A stretch of 64,000 nucleotides of DNA, from contig CALFCF010000017.1 in assembly GCA_937951345.1 (NCBI GenBank), positions 1 through 64,000 of the forward strand, in the 5' to 3' direction. The notes under the pieces are model-generated. The model was not told the origin of the DNA. It ran no database searches and saw nothing but the letters and a program-made list of their open reading frames with translations. Shown piece by piece: positions 36,638 through 46,182 of this stretch (within the stretch, counting starts at the first letter, position 1; each line of letters opens with the position of its first letter). Both the position numbers and the translations under genes were made by a program. The DNA comes from an uncultured Granulosicoccaceae bacterium. Lineage in GTDB: Bacteria; Pseudomonadota; Gammaproteobacteria; Granulosicoccales; Granulosicoccaceae.

Positions 36638-37404
36638 CTAATTCGATCTCCGATTCGATCCCACTCGACTCCCCCGCTCCAGTGCATCCAGATCAGAAAA
36701 GCCTTACCCACAAGATTCTCCTCCGGTACAAATCCCCACATGCGACTGTCATTGCTGTTGTCGCGATTGTCGCCGACCAAAAAATAGTGCCCTTCGGGCA
36801 CTTGCCAACTACCCGCAGTGAAACCGGCCGGAGCCAGCGGATTGACAAGTATTTGATGGTCGCTCGAGCCGAGGCTCTCACTTTGTACCAGACTCCTTGG
36901 ATAACTAGCGTCCGATTTGATGTCGCTATAAAGCGTTTCACCTGAAATGAGAACTTCTTCACCGTTGACGTAGAACGTTTTATCCCGGTACTCGACACTA
37001 TCCCCCGGAACACCAACAACACGCTTGATGTAATCCAGGCGCGGATTATCCGGAAATCGGAATACCGCGACATCGCCGGTTTCCGGCTCACCTGTATGTA
37101 GTATTTTTTTATGTATTACCGGCAGACGTACGCCATAGGAGAATTTACTTACCAGGATGAAGTCACCGACCAGCAAGGTTGGGATCATAGATCCCGATGG
37201 AATCCGAAAAGGCTCGAAAATAAAGGAACGCAGCACCAGTACGATAAACAGAACCGGAAAAAACGAGGCGGCATACTCAACAATTGTTGGTGGCGGTTTG
37301 CCAGCCTCTCTACCCGAGAGACGCCCAAACAATACATAACCCAACCAGATAATGCCGCAAACAAATGTCGCGACAACCAGCCAGAGTGGAAAATTAATAG
37401 TCAT
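36634..37404 (-). CDS. lepB: Signal peptidase I
   Basis: LepB removes signal peptides from exported proteins. Two N-terminal hydrophobic segments anchor it. The catalytic Ser72 is in IPSGSMIPTL and the general-base Lys127 in DYIKRVVGVPGD. The box GDNRDNSNDSRMWGFVPEENLVGKA is the last family motif. It is 256 residues long, shorter than E. coli LepB (324), mainly in the periplasmic domain. It follows lepA by 84 bp in the conserved lepA-lepB-rnc order. Confidence 0.97.
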   Translation of the reverse strand: MTINFPLWLVVATFVCGIIWLGYVLFGRLSGREAGKPPPTIVEYAASFFPVLFIVLVLRSFIFEPFRIPSGSMIPTLLVGDFILVSKFSYGVRLPVIHKKILHTGEPETGDVAVFRFPDNPRLDYIKRVVGVPGDSVEYRDKTFYVNGEEVLISGETLYSDIKSDASYPRSLVQSESLGSSDHQILVNPLAPAGFTAGSWQVPEGHYFLVGDNRDNSNDSRMWGFVPEENLVGKAFLIWMHWSGGVEWDRIGDRIR

Positions 37405-37488
37405 AATCGAAGTGTCGATTCGGAGTGCCCGTCAGGCCGGGGCAACAAGTTACCTGTATTTTTATCTACGTTCGGGGCCGGATTGCAA

Positions 37489-39285
37489 TTACCCACGATC
37501 AACCTGTAATACCGCAAGAAATGCTTCCTGAGGAATTTCCACGCGACCCACCTGCTTCATACGCCGCTTACCGGCTTTCTGCTTTTCGAGGAGTTTGCGT
37601 TTGCGTGTAATATCCCCACCATAGCACTTGGCCGTTACATTCTTGCGTAATGCTTTGATATTGGTGCGCGCAATAATATGTCCACCGATTGCCGCCTGAA
37701 CCGCAACTTCGAACATTTGCCGCGGAATAATCTCTTTCATTTTTTCTGTCAACTCGCGGCCACGACTCTGAGAGCGGTCTTTGTGAATAATGCTAGCCAG
37801 CGCATCTACTTTGTCCCCGTTTATCAGTATATCGACTTTAACCAGATCAGCCGCCTGGAAACGCAGAAACTCATAGTCAAAAGACGCATAACCTTTGCTG
37901 ACCGATTTAAGCCGGTCAAAGAAGTCCAGCACAACCTCACTCAACGGTAACTCATAGGACAGTGACACCTGTCGCCCCATGTACTGCATGTTCTTCTGCA
38001 CACCCCGCTTTTCTATACAGAGTTTAATCACATCACCCACATAGTCTTGAGGCATCAATATGTTGGCTTGAATAATCGGCTCACGGATTTCAGCTAATGT
38101 ATTAACCGCTGGTAAATCCGAAGGGTTATGGATATAAGCAATTTCGCCATTGGTTTGTTCAAGTTCATAGATAACTGTAGGCGCCGTGGTTATCAGGTCC
38201 AGATTGTATTCACGCTCCAGCCTTTCCTGCACAATTTCCATATGTAACATGCCAAGAAAACCACACCGGAAACCAAACCCGAGAGCCGAGCTGGTCTCTG
38301 GTTCAAAGGCAAGTGCCGCATCGTTGAGTCGTAATTTTTGTAACGCCTCACGGAACATTTCATAATCATCCGCGTTGATCGGGTACATACCGGCAAATAC
38401 GCGGGGCTGCACTTCCTCAAAACCCGGCAACGCCTCTTCTGCCGGTTGGTGTGCCAGCGTGATCGTATCTCCAACCCGTGCCGCCTCGATCTCTTTGATG
38501 CCGGCAATGATGAAACCGACTTCACCGGTCGACAGTTCTTCCTTTGGTGTGCGCTTGGGAGTAAACACACCCACAGTGTCAGCCTGAAAGGATCGGCCTG
38601 TCGACATTATCTGAATCTTATCGCGCTTGCGTATCCGCCCCTCCTTGACCCGAACCAGCGTAATAACACCGACATAAGGATCGAACCAGGAATCGATGAT
38701 TAAAGCTTTGGTCGGATTATCTGATGAACCTTCTGGCGCTGGTATCAGTTGCACCAGTTGCTCAAGCACGTCGTTAATGCCAATACCGGTTTTCGCACTG
38801 ACTCTGACGGCATCCATCGCCTCAAGACCGATAACTTCCTCTATTTCATCAATGACCCGCTCAGGCTCGGCTGCCGGTAAATCAATTTTGTTCAAAACCG
38901 GTATAACTTCAAGATCCTGCTCGATCGCCGTGTAGCAATTGGCGACACTTTGAGCCTCAACACCCTGCGATGCATCGACAACCAACAAGGCACCCTCGCA
39001 GGCTGACAGCGAACGCGAAACCTCATACGAGAAATCCACGTGGCCCGGGGTGTCAATAAAATTCAGGTGATAGGTGTTGCCGTCAGCTGCCGTGTAGTCA
39101 AGCGAGACAGCCTGCGCTTTTATCGTAATGCCGCGCTCCTGCTCGAGATCCATGGAATCGAGCACCTGCTCGGTCATTTCACGATCTGTCAGCCCGCCAC
39201 AGACCTGGATAAACCGATCAGCGAGTGTCGATTTGCCATGGTCTATATGCGCGATAATCGAAAAATTGCGTATGTTTTCCTGCAT
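37489..39285 (-). CDS. lepA: Elongation factor 4 (LepA)
   Basis: LepA/EF4 is a ribosome-associated translational GTPase. It starts [25 protein letters not shown] (G1), and has [16 protein letters not shown] (G3) and [11 protein letters not shown] (G4). The LepA-specific C-terminal domain includes [28 protein letters not shown] and [22 protein letters not shown]. Length (598) matches E. coli. It lies between the mucD-type protease gene and lepB. Confidence 0.98.
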   Translation of the reverse strand: MQENIRNFSIIAHIDHGKSTLADRFIQVCGGLTDREMTEQVLDSMDLEQERGITIKAQAVSLDYTAADGNTYHLNFIDTPGHVDFSYEVSRSLSACEGALLVVDASQGVEAQSVANCYTAIEQDLEVIPVLNKIDLPAAEPERVIDEIEEVIGLEAMDAVRVSAKTGIGINDVLEQLVQLIPAPEGSSDNPTKALIIDSWFDPYVGVITLVRVKEGRIRKRDKIQIMSTGRSFQADTVGVFTPKRTPKEELSTGEVGFIIAGIKEIEAARVGDTITLAHQPAEEALPGFEEVQPRVFAGMYPINADDYEMFREALQKLRLNDAALAFEPETSSALGFGFRCGFLGMLHMEIVQERLEREYNLDLITTAPTVIYELEQTNGEIAYIHNPSDLPAVNTLAEIREPIIQANILMPQDYVGDVIKLCIEKRGVQKNMQYMGRQVSLSYELPLSEVVLDFFDRLKSVSKGYASFDYEFLRFQAADLVKVDILINGDKVDALASIIHKDRSQSRGRELTEKMKEIIPRQMFEVAVQAAIGGHIIARTNIKALRKNVTAKCYGGDITRKRKLLEKQKAGKRRMKQVGRVEIPQEAFLAVLQVDRG

Positions 39286-39516
39286 CAGGAATTTGGCTGC
39301 TCTTGGCGTGGGTTGAATCGCTTATGCCAGAGGACTATGGAAATTGGCCGCCGGCGACTTTATCGTTCAATTATAGTGTAACGTCGAATACCAAGGCATT
39401 GCTCATTGCGAGGAAGTCACAGCAAAAGACTGAATTTCATCAAATGCAGGTGATTAGCCGCCGGGAATTCCCGGTAACCGGAGTATGGCGTTATCGTCGA
39501 AGCAGCGGCACGGATG

Positions 39517-40977
39517 TCAGTTATTGTCGAGTTTCAATGCCAGAAACTGAGAGCCACCGGGACGCATCACCAAGACCGCAATAGTTGTCTCATCTGTCAG
39601 CGATTCGATCACTGCGTTGAAGTCGTCGGTTGAGTTCATATCCTCACGATGCACCATCAACAACACATCTCCGGGCAACACACCGGCATTATCCGCCGGA
39701 CCACCGTTTATCACCTCTTCGACAAGTATCCCGTGGTCGACATCCAGTTTCGTTTTAGTCTCATCACTGACTTCGACGACTTTTATTTGTAAAGGATTAT
39801 CGCCATCAGCGGGCGAAACCTGTCTTGCAACCCGCGCAATTTCATCATCACCGGGCAATTCACCGATAGTGACAGACAACTCCAACTTGCTACCATCGCG
39901 AATCACACTCACATCAGCGGATTGATTGACAGGAACTCGTCCAACCAAAGGAGGCAGCCCGGATGATCGCTGAATTTGTGCGCCGTTAAAGTGCGTGATG
40001 ACATCGCCAACCTGAATATCTGCAGACTCAGCCGGACTACCCGGCAAGACGCGCTGAACCAGCGCACCGTAAGCCCGCGGCATACCAAAGGACTCTGCTA
40101 ACTCTCGTGTCATCTCCTGGATGACGACACCAAGCCATCCACGCGATACCCGCCCGTTACTTTTCAGCTGATTGCTGACATCCATTGCCAGCTCTATCGG
40201 GATAGCAAAGGATAGCCCCATAAACCCACCGGTGCGGCTGAATATTTGTGCGTTTACGCCAACGACCTCACCTTTCAAATTAAACAACGGTCCGCCAGAA
40301 TTACCCGGGTTTATCGCAACATCAGTCTGAATAAAAGGTACATAGCTTTCGCTTGGCAAAGCACGGCCCTTGGCAGAGACAATACCGGCCGTCACAGAGA
40401 AATCAAAACCAAACGGCGAACCGATCGCCAGCACCCACTCACCGACTTTCAACGCATCACTTTCGCCGATTGATACAAACGGCAGATCATCAGCATCAAC
40501 CTTTAATAACGCAATATCACTTCGCGGATCGGTACCGACGAGTTTAGCCACGAGCTGCCGACGATCGTGCAGACGCACAATAATCTCGTCTGCCTGGTCA
40601 ACCACATGATTGTTAGTCATTACGAAGCCGTCGGGTGAGATGATAAAACCCGAGCCCAGCGAGCTGGTTTCAGGGCGTGCACCCGATTCAGGCTGCTCAT
40701 CAAAAAAACGGCGCAGCAGATCTTCGTGCGGTGTGCCTTCCAACCCTTCAGGTATCGTGCGAGCAGCATCCTCGTCAGCAGACATACTGGTACTGATGTT
40801 CACTACCGCCTTGTAGCTATCATCGACCAGCTCAGTAAAATCCGGCAAACCCACCAGTGCCTGCGCCTGCAGGGGCACGAACAGCAAACATGACAGACAG
40901 ATGAAGAGGCCGAGCAGTCGATCAATCTGCTGCAATGCCACCGAGTTTTTATACGTGTTGCGCGTCAATCTTCGCAT
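39517..40977 (-). CDS. mucD: Periplasmic serine endoprotease, DegP/MucD type
   Basis: This is a Do-family protease of about 486 residues for envelope protein quality control. A signal peptide ends LLFVPLQAQA. The triad is visible as NNHVVDQAD (His), RSDIALLKV (Asp) and NPGNSGGPLF (Ser). Two C-terminal PDZ domains follow, starting near LGVVIQEMTRELA and DHGILVEEVINGG. It occupies the mucD position of the algU-mucABCD cluster of pseudomonads. ATG 40977 (MRRLTRN) gives the best signal peptide; in-frame starts also lie at 40992 and 41028. The start region overlaps the end of rseC by 29 bases, indicating coupling. Confidence 0.94.
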   Translation of the reverse strand: MRRLTRNTYKNSVALQQIDRLLGLFICLSCLLFVPLQAQALVGLPDFTELVDDSYKAVVNISTSMSADEDAARTIPEGLEGTPHEDLLRRFFDEQPESGARPETSSLGSGFIISPDGFVMTNNHVVDQADEIIVRLHDRRQLVAKLVGTDPRSDIALLKVDADDLPFVSIGESDALKVGEWVLAIGSPFGFDFSVTAGIVSAKGRALPSESYVPFIQTDVAINPGNSGGPLFNLKGEVVGVNAQIFSRTGGFMGLSFAIPIELAMDVSNQLKSNGRVSRGWLGVVIQEMTRELAESFGMPRAYGALVQRVLPGSPAESADIQVGDVITHFNGAQIQRSSGLPPLVGRVPVNQSADVSVIRDGSKLELSVTIGELPGDDEIARVARQVSPADGDNPLQIKVVEVSDETKTKLDVDHGILVEEVINGGPADNAGVLPGDVLLMVHREDMNSTDDFNAVIESLTDETTIAVLVMRPGGSQFLALKLDNN

Positions 40978-41455
40978 GAAATTTACTACCATCCCGTGTG
41001 TAGGCGATAACCGAAACTGCATCACCATAACGACAGGATTCAGTTAGTTTAGTACCGGCTATTCGCGCAAGAACTGCGCCGCCAGGCAATGCCAGTACCA
41101 GTCCGATAATGGCACTTAGGGACGAACTGGCGCCCAGCATCGTTCCCAGATAGCTGGCCAACAGGACTGTGACGACAATCATGACAGCCGGTACAGCTAA
41201 AGTAAGCAAAATAAAGCGCATCAATATCGGGACCGGAAGCTCAAGATCAAGCGACTCACCCACCGCAATTCCATCGAAAGCCCGATCAGACCTATCGTGT
41301 TGTAACACCAGAGTTCGAGAGGTCTCCCGACTGATAAAACCGAGTCCACATCCTTTACCACTTGCACAACGACTGCAAGCATTGCCGCCAATGGCTTCTA
41401 CGCTCAGCGTATGCTCATCGCAGTGAAGAACTTTTACTGTGAAGTCCTGCGACAT
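40949..41455 (-). CDS. rseC: RseC/MucC-family protein
   Basis: RseC is a positive modulator in the sigma-E system and an Rsx-type SoxR-reducing partner in E. coli. The N-terminal cytoplasmic part has the four-Cys cluster GNACSRCASGKGCGLG, typical of the family. Two membrane helices follow (MRFILLTLAVPAVMIVVTVLLASYLG and SLSAIIGLVLALPGGAVLARI). ATG 41455 (MSQDFTVKV) fits homologues; the frame is open to a GTG at 41545. About 350 bp separate it from rseB upstream, more than usual in this operon. Confidence 0.88.
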   Translation of the reverse strand: MSQDFTVKVLHCDEHTLSVEAIGGNACSRCASGKGCGLGFISRETSRTLVLQHDRSDRAFDGIAVGESLDLELPVPILMRFILLTLAVPAVMIVVTVLLASYLGTMLGASSSLSAIIGLVLALPGGAVLARIAGTKLTESCRYGDAVSVIAYTRDGSKFHAKIDAQHV

Positions 41456-41807
41456 GAAATTGTTTTGTGAGTTTAGGCTTTTTGTTGCCAAGGCGACTGG
41501 AAAAAGCTCATCAGCATGGGAACGATTTACCCGATTGAGCCACACGCAATTTATTGTGCTGGTGTTGAATTAACCGTACGCGATAACTACAGGTTATACC
41601 GGCCTGGCTCACCAGAGACAACCCCCGACTGTCCCAACGAGCGAGGAAAAACGCAAAAGGAAGGGCGGTACAAACAGATCGCCGGCCATATGAACTGAAA
41701 GACGCCTGTTAAACCTGAAACTATCAAAAACAGAAACTTTCGCCCGAAGTTCCCGGTATTCCGGCTACCGGCTGTTTCCAACTTTATTTAACCGGATTGC
41801 AGAACGT
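41456..41807. other. Spacer between rseB and rseC
   Basis: About 350 bp with no recognisable gene. It is long for genes of one operon, so rseC-mucD-lepA may have its own promoter here. Several short inverted repeats built on CCGG are present around 41590-41770, none followed by a T-run. Confidence 0.4.
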
Positions 41808-42902
41808 TTAATTGGTTTGTAGAACAATTGACTGACTGATGTCTTTAATGACGGCAACAGGAACTTCACCAACGACTGTCACCAGCGCTTCACCGGCCTT
41901 ACGCGTATAGGCGTTAACTGCACCCATCGACGACAAACCCATAGAAGAATCATCAAGATCCGCGTTGGCACTGTACTCGACATATACCGATACAGAGGCC
42001 ATTCCATCAGTAATGGTTACGTGGCTGACTGGTTCATCACTGATAGGCATGGGATCATAAGTTTCAGCGACTTTCCGGTATCCACCTGGAAGAGAATCAA
42101 AGGATACCGCAGGACCATCCAGCTTTAGCGATGTTTTTGTTTCTTCCACCGGTTTGCTGGCAGGCAATTCAAAAGCATTCTCGATGTGAGCTGTATCAAA
42201 CACAGTTTGATCTATTGACGACGGAAACTGTATCGATGTGAACATAAACTGATCCATCACGTCGCCGGAAGAACCAACCAATGTCATGCGAAGCAACATG
42301 TTTGATTTTGTATCGATCCAGAATCTATGTCCGTAGCGGAACTGATCTACAGGCATGATGGATATTATGTGGGCGTCTCTTCCGGCAACTCGATCGAAAC
42401 CTTCATGCATAGCGTCGTAGAATTCGCTTTGCAGAACCTCTGCATCAATGCGCGGAACGGTCTGGCGCTCTTTGGCAGAGCTGACAATGATGGAGTCACT
42501 TCCTGGTCGGATACAGATCAGCTGTTCATCGTTGCGGAAGATTTCGCGTGCCTCGCCGTTTAACGAGGTCAATCGTTCGAATTCACCCTGCTCCGTTGAA
42601 GCGTGAACTATATGCATTGCCTCAAGCTTTGATTCCATAACATGGACAAATTCACCGATGTAGTTCAACGACTCCATCGCTTTGACCATTTCCTGGAGAA
42701 GCTGCTCAGGATCGGCTTTAACAAGACTGGATGATTCAGCATCACTGCCGTTGGTTTCACCTGCCACCGCTTTCGCGGGCAGACTCAGAACACCAACAAT
42801 TGCAACGATGCTCATCAAAGTTACCGCATCAGCGGTTGCGCTCAGCAAAAGCTGGCGACACGACTGTCTCAGCCAGCGGATTAATTCACCATTAAAACTC
42901 AT
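41808..42902 (-). CDS. rseB: Sigma-E regulatory protein RseB/MucB
   Basis: RseB is the periplasmic partner that binds the RseA periplasmic domain and protects it from DegS, sensing lipopolysaccharide or mislocalised lipoproteins. The 364-residue protein has a long signal region ending near SLPAKAVA. The LolA-like N-terminal domain follows (MVKAMESLNYIGEFVHVMESKLEAMHIVHAS), then the smaller C-terminal domain (LPGGYRKVAETYDPMP, ISDEPVSHVTITDGMASVSVYVE). It is about 50 bp downstream of rseA and in the standard position. Confidence 0.93.
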   Translation of the reverse strand: MSFNGELIRWLRQSCRQLLLSATADAVTLMSIVAIVGVLSLPAKAVAGETNGSDAESSSLVKADPEQLLQEMVKAMESLNYIGEFVHVMESKLEAMHIVHASTEQGEFERLTSLNGEAREIFRNDEQLICIRPGSDSIIVSSAKERQTVPRIDAEVLQSEFYDAMHEGFDRVAGRDAHIISIMPVDQFRYGHRFWIDTKSNMLLRMTLVGSSGDVMDQFMFTSIQFPSSIDQTVFDTAHIENAFELPASKPVEETKTSLKLDGPAVSFDSLPGGYRKVAETYDPMPISDEPVSHVTITDGMASVSVYVEYSANADLDDSSMGLSSMGAVNAYTRKAGEALVTVVGEVPVAVIKDISQSIVLQTN

Positions 42903-42951
42903 GACAACCCTTTCTCCGGCGATAACCGGGATGTTCGGGACCAGTGCAATA

Positions 42952-43908
42952 TTACTGATTTTCCTCTACCTTTTCCTGACTATCATCAGAAGCTGGTTCT
43001 GTGTCATATCCTGCGATTCGTGCATAGGGAAGAAGTCCACCTATACGCGCAGTTGGTGAATTTTCAAGATGGCGTGTCAGCAATTGATTTAAACGCTTTT
43101 CATTAGCCGGGTTACGCGTAACCGGGTTGGCTGGACTCGATTGCTCATGCGCCCAGAATGTTGTTGGGTTGGAGACAAACTCAACTGGTGCGACCTGCAA
43201 GCTATTGACAAGCGTACGTCCGGCTGTTGAACCTGAAGCCGTTTCATTTGACGAGCCAACAGCAGCGATCTGGTTGGTAACAACCGGGGTTGCAGCATCA
43301 TCAGAGTCACTGTTGGTAGTTGCCACAACCTCAACACCATTTGAGGTGCTCGCGAGAGTTGCAGGGTTGTTATTTGAACCGGAATGGTCAAGCACGTTAA
43401 AGCCGACGAGCGCAATTAACGCCGCACTTGCAGCGACTGCCATGCCACCAATACCGGCACCGAACATACTGCCAGCTGTTTTTCTTGAATGTGACTTTTC
43501 CTTGCGGTAATCACCCAGCTCGACAGGAGACTGCTCGACTGGTTGTTGAATATCAACAGCAGAATGTGTTTCTACAGGTCTACTGACCGGCACTTTCGCA
43601 ATGGCATCAACGCTGCGATGTTGGTTGCGACCGCCAGCTGCGGCAGACACTATCGGTGGCTCGTTAGCTATGGCAGCAGATACACGCGCACTGAAATCAG
43701 GTGTGCAGACGGCACTTAAATCATTGTGCATCGCATCTCTGATCACATGGTATGACTCGAATTTCTCTTTGAGCTCTGCCGCCGCCGGTGATGATTGTTG
43801 CAAGCGGTCAAACAGATCTGAGAGTTCCTGCCTGTCATGGCAATTATCATCCATGGCAGCAGATAACGTCTCAAGTAATTCTTCTCGACTTCTGGTTGTT
43901 TTCGTCAT
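42952..43908 (-). CDS. rseA: Anti-sigma-E factor RseA/MucA
   Basis: RseA is a single-pass inner-membrane protein that sequesters sigma-E until cleaved by envelope proteases. The cytoplasmic N-terminal domain starts SREELLETLSAAMDDNCHDRQELSDLFDRL and includes YHVIRDAMHND and FSARVSAAIANEPP, the RseA N-domain pattern. One membrane helix lies around residues 145-172 (GIGGMAVAASAALIALVGF). At 318 residues it is about 100 longer than E. coli RseA. The periplasmic part has a long Ser/Thr/Asn/Val-rich stretch before the conserved NQLLTRHLENSPTARIGGLLPYARIAGYD end. It is between rpoE and rseB. Confidence 0.93.
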   Translation of the reverse strand: MTKTTRSREELLETLSAAMDDNCHDRQELSDLFDRLQQSSPAAAELKEKFESYHVIRDAMHNDLSAVCTPDFSARVSAAIANEPPIVSAAAGGRNQHRSVDAIAKVPVSRPVETHSAVDIQQPVEQSPVELGDYRKEKSHSRKTAGSMFGAGIGGMAVAASAALIALVGFNVLDHSGSNNNPATLASTSNGVEVVATTNSDSDDAATPVVTNQIAAVGSSNETASGSTAGRTLVNSLQVAPVEFVSNPTTFWAHEQSSPANPVTRNPANEKRLNQLLTRHLENSPTARIGGLLPYARIAGYDTEPASDDSQEKVEENQ

Positions 43909-44021
43909 TTGGCGTCTCTATCAGCAAAAGCTGATACTTATCTCTGGTAAAAATGTTCTAAAAGTTCAGTGCCTGGATAATCTGCTCAGCAACACTGTAT
44001 TGTTATCGCTGCAGTTATTCA

Positions 44022-44888
44022 CTACATCAACTTTGTACTCGACGCATCGAGTAAGGGTGATAAGCTGTTGTCTATAGCTTCTCTGGCTCTGAATATCCTC
44101 GAACGGACCGTGCCAATCGGACATTCCATAACATTGGCAATTTCTTCGTAAGATAATCCTTCGAATTCCCTCAAGGTAAGCGCGGTACGCAGATCATCCG
44201 GCAAAGCGGCGATGGACTGTTCAACGACACCGGCGATTTCCTGATTGAGTGCACTGCGCTCGGGAGATTCATAATCCCTTAGAGCATGCGCACCCTCATA
44301 TTGTTCCGCTTCCTGTGCATCGACTCCGTCAGATGAGATTTTACGGCTGGCGGTAATCAGATGATTTTTAGCTGTATTGATGGCTATCCGGTAAAGCCAG
44401 GTGTAGAAAGCGCTATCGCCGCGGAAATTCGCCAGGCCACGATAAGCTTTGATGAAAGCCTCTTGTGCAACATCCTGCGCCTCGTGCGGATCGTGCACAT
44501 AGCGAGTGATCAAGTTCAATATTTTGTTCTGGTAGCGTAGAACCAGCAGGTCAAACCCGCTCTTGTCTCCACGCTGGACTCGATGCACGAGCTCCATGTC
44601 CAGTTCTTTGTCGCTTTGTCCGGTTCCACTCACAGGCTGCTTACTCTCGATGTTGCGACTGTCGTCGACAGATGCAGCGTGGTTACCGGTCGACTTGACT
44701 TGAGACTGACTAGCAGACCCTGCCAGGCGAGCGTCAGGGATATCATCACCCTGCACTACTACATTCTGCACGACACGCAGATTTGCCCGAGTGTCAGACT
44801 GCTGTCCGGCGCTGGGCGTTTCACGATAAGCAGACGATCGACTGACGTTACGACTGACGCTACGTTTGGGTGAATTCGCGTCATTCAT
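44022..44888 (-). CDS. rpoE: ECF sigma factor sigma-E (RpoE/AlgU) with N-terminal extension
   Basis: This is the envelope-stress sigma factor. Region 2 is complete (ELVHRVQRGDKSGFDLLVLRYQNKI, DPHEAQDVAQEAFIKAYRGL, FYTWLYRIAINTAKNHL), and region 4 has LREFEGLSYEEIANVMECPIGTVRSRIFRAREAI. Usual length is about 190 residues; here 288. The extra 97 or so residues at the N-terminus are rich in Ser, Arg and Asn and of low complexity. ATG 44888 (MNDANSPKRS) is well supported by AGAGGG six bases upstream; an internal ATG just before region 2 (MELVHRVQ) has no better context that I can see. It is followed by rseA, rseB, rseC and mucD. Confidence 0.93.
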   Translation of the reverse strand: MNDANSPKRSVSRNVSRSSAYRETPSAGQQSDTRANLRVVQNVVVQGDDIPDARLAGSASQSQVKSTGNHAASVDDSRNIESKQPVSGTGQSDKELDMELVHRVQRGDKSGFDLLVLRYQNKILNLITRYVHDPHEAQDVAQEAFIKAYRGLANFRGDSAFYTWLYRIAINTAKNHLITASRKISSDGVDAQEAEQYEGAHALRDYESPERSALNQEIAGVVEQSIAALPDDLRTALTLREFEGLSYEEIANVMECPIGTVRSRIFRAREAIDNSLSPLLDASSTKLM

Positions 44889-45225
44889 GCGAAACCCTCT
44901 TCGCAAGCCGACATTCTGCTATTACATTGACGCATTATAGCACTCCAAACACAGTAAACTCTGGTTTTTGCACACATTTACTGACAGTTAATATGCAAAC
45001 AATAGTTGACACAATTAGAGAACCAGTTCAAATCGACCACGTGTGGCCGCGCCATTGGTTTCTATAAATACCGTCATTGCCGTCGCTCTTGCTGACTATT
45101 CAGGCCTTCAATTAATCCGGTATCAGTATCTACAGTGGTTCAGACAGACTTTGTGTCAATAGTTCAATAACGGCTGCATTTGTTACACTCCAGCACCACA
45201 TCCATCACGTACCGAACGATATACA
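44889..45225. other. Divergent rpoE / sseA promoter region
   Basis: About 340 AT-rich bases between divergent genes. No coding sequence is seen. A candidate sigma-E promoter for rpoE is listed separately. A TTGACA hexamer occurs on each strand, but I could not pair either with a good -10. Confidence 0.45.
45140..45165 (-). promoter_or_regulatory. Candidate sigma-E autoregulatory promoter of rpoE
   Basis: On the minus strand GAACTA is followed, after 15 bases, by TCTGA, close to the E. coli sigma-E consensus GAACTT-N15/16-TCTGA. It points toward rpoE, about 240 bp ahead of its ATG. rpoE operons are commonly self-activated from such a promoter. The match is short and the leader would be long. 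Confidence 0.35.
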
Positions 45226-46080
45226 GTGACTGATTCACTCCCACTGATCATAGATGCCGCATTGCTAGCATCGACGCTTGAAGACAAGCAAAGCTCGCAG
45301 CAAATCGCTGTCGTGGATATCGGCAAGTTTGACGATTTTGTGAACGAGCGCATACCGGGTTCACGCCATTTAAAATATTCAGCGATTGTTAAAACCGCTG
45401 GTGACACTGGTGGACTACTTCCCGATCAGGATCAATTTCAACAGGCCCTGCGTGACATAGGGATTGAAAGCAACGATTGGATAGTTGCACATGATCGCAC
45501 CAATAATCTGGCGGCAGCCCGGCTTATATGGACATTGCATGCCTTTGGCTGGATGCGTTGCAGTTTGCTTGATGGCAGCGTTGCCGGCTGGCAAGCAGCG
45601 GGACAACCGTTGGAAACAACGAACCACGAGAAAATTGCGGCGTCAGCTCTGACGCTGCATGCTCAGCCTGAGAACTCTGTTGTGATGACAACAGATCTAT
45701 TGCTCGAGCGCTTCGACCAGGGATCTGAAACACTGATCATAGACGCGCGAAGCAAAGATGAATACGAAGGCAAAGATGTCAGGGCGCGACGGGGTGGACA
45801 TATACCTGGAGCACAGTGGCTGGAATGGCAGCAATTGGTGGACAAAACACGACACGGCATGCTCAGAAGTGAATCTGAACTGCGAGAACTCTTTGCGGGT
45901 ATTGGACTCACTGACAGCGATTCGTCTCGCCCTGTCGTCGCGTATTGTCAAACGCACCAGCGCTCGTCACTAACCTACGTGGTATTGCGCCATTTAGGGT
46001 TTGAAAATATCACCGGTTTGGAAGGCGCGTGGTCAGACTGGGGTAACCGCGACGACACACCTATTGAACTACCCGCCTGA
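45226..46080 (+). CDS. sseA: Rhodanese-type sulfurtransferase (SseA-like)
   Basis: This is a two-domain thiosulfate/3-mercaptopyruvate sulfurtransferase of 284 residues. The N-terminal domain is the inactive copy, with Asp90 (VAHDRTNN) at the site equivalent to the catalytic Cys. The C-terminal domain has the active Cys241 in AYCQTHQRSS and the domain signature LIIDARSKDEYEG...GHIPGAQWLEW. The loop CQTHQRS differs from the CGSGVT loop of enteric mercaptopyruvate enzymes and is nearer the thiosulfate type, so substrate preference is uncertain. It starts at a GTG. It is divergent from rpoE and has no evident operon partner. Confidence 0.85.
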   Translation: MTDSLPLIIDAALLASTLEDKQSSQQIAVVDIGKFDDFVNERIPGSRHLKYSAIVKTAGDTGGLLPDQDQFQQALRDIGIESNDWIVAHDRTNNLAAARLIWTLHAFGWMRCSLLDGSVAGWQAAGQPLETTNHEKIAASALTLHAQPENSVVMTTDLLLERFDQGSETLIIDARSKDEYEGKDVRARRGGHIPGAQWLEWQQLVDKTRHGMLRSESELRELFAGIGLTDSDSSRPVVAYCQTHQRSSLTYVVLRHLGFENITGLEGAWSDWGNRDDTPIELPA

Positions 46081-46182
46081 AATGCAAACAGTCAAAAATG
46101 CAAATCCATTCCAATGTAACCACCATCGGCAAAAATGCCGACACACTGTCAAACTTCCCTGTGATTGAACTACTTTGCCCGT

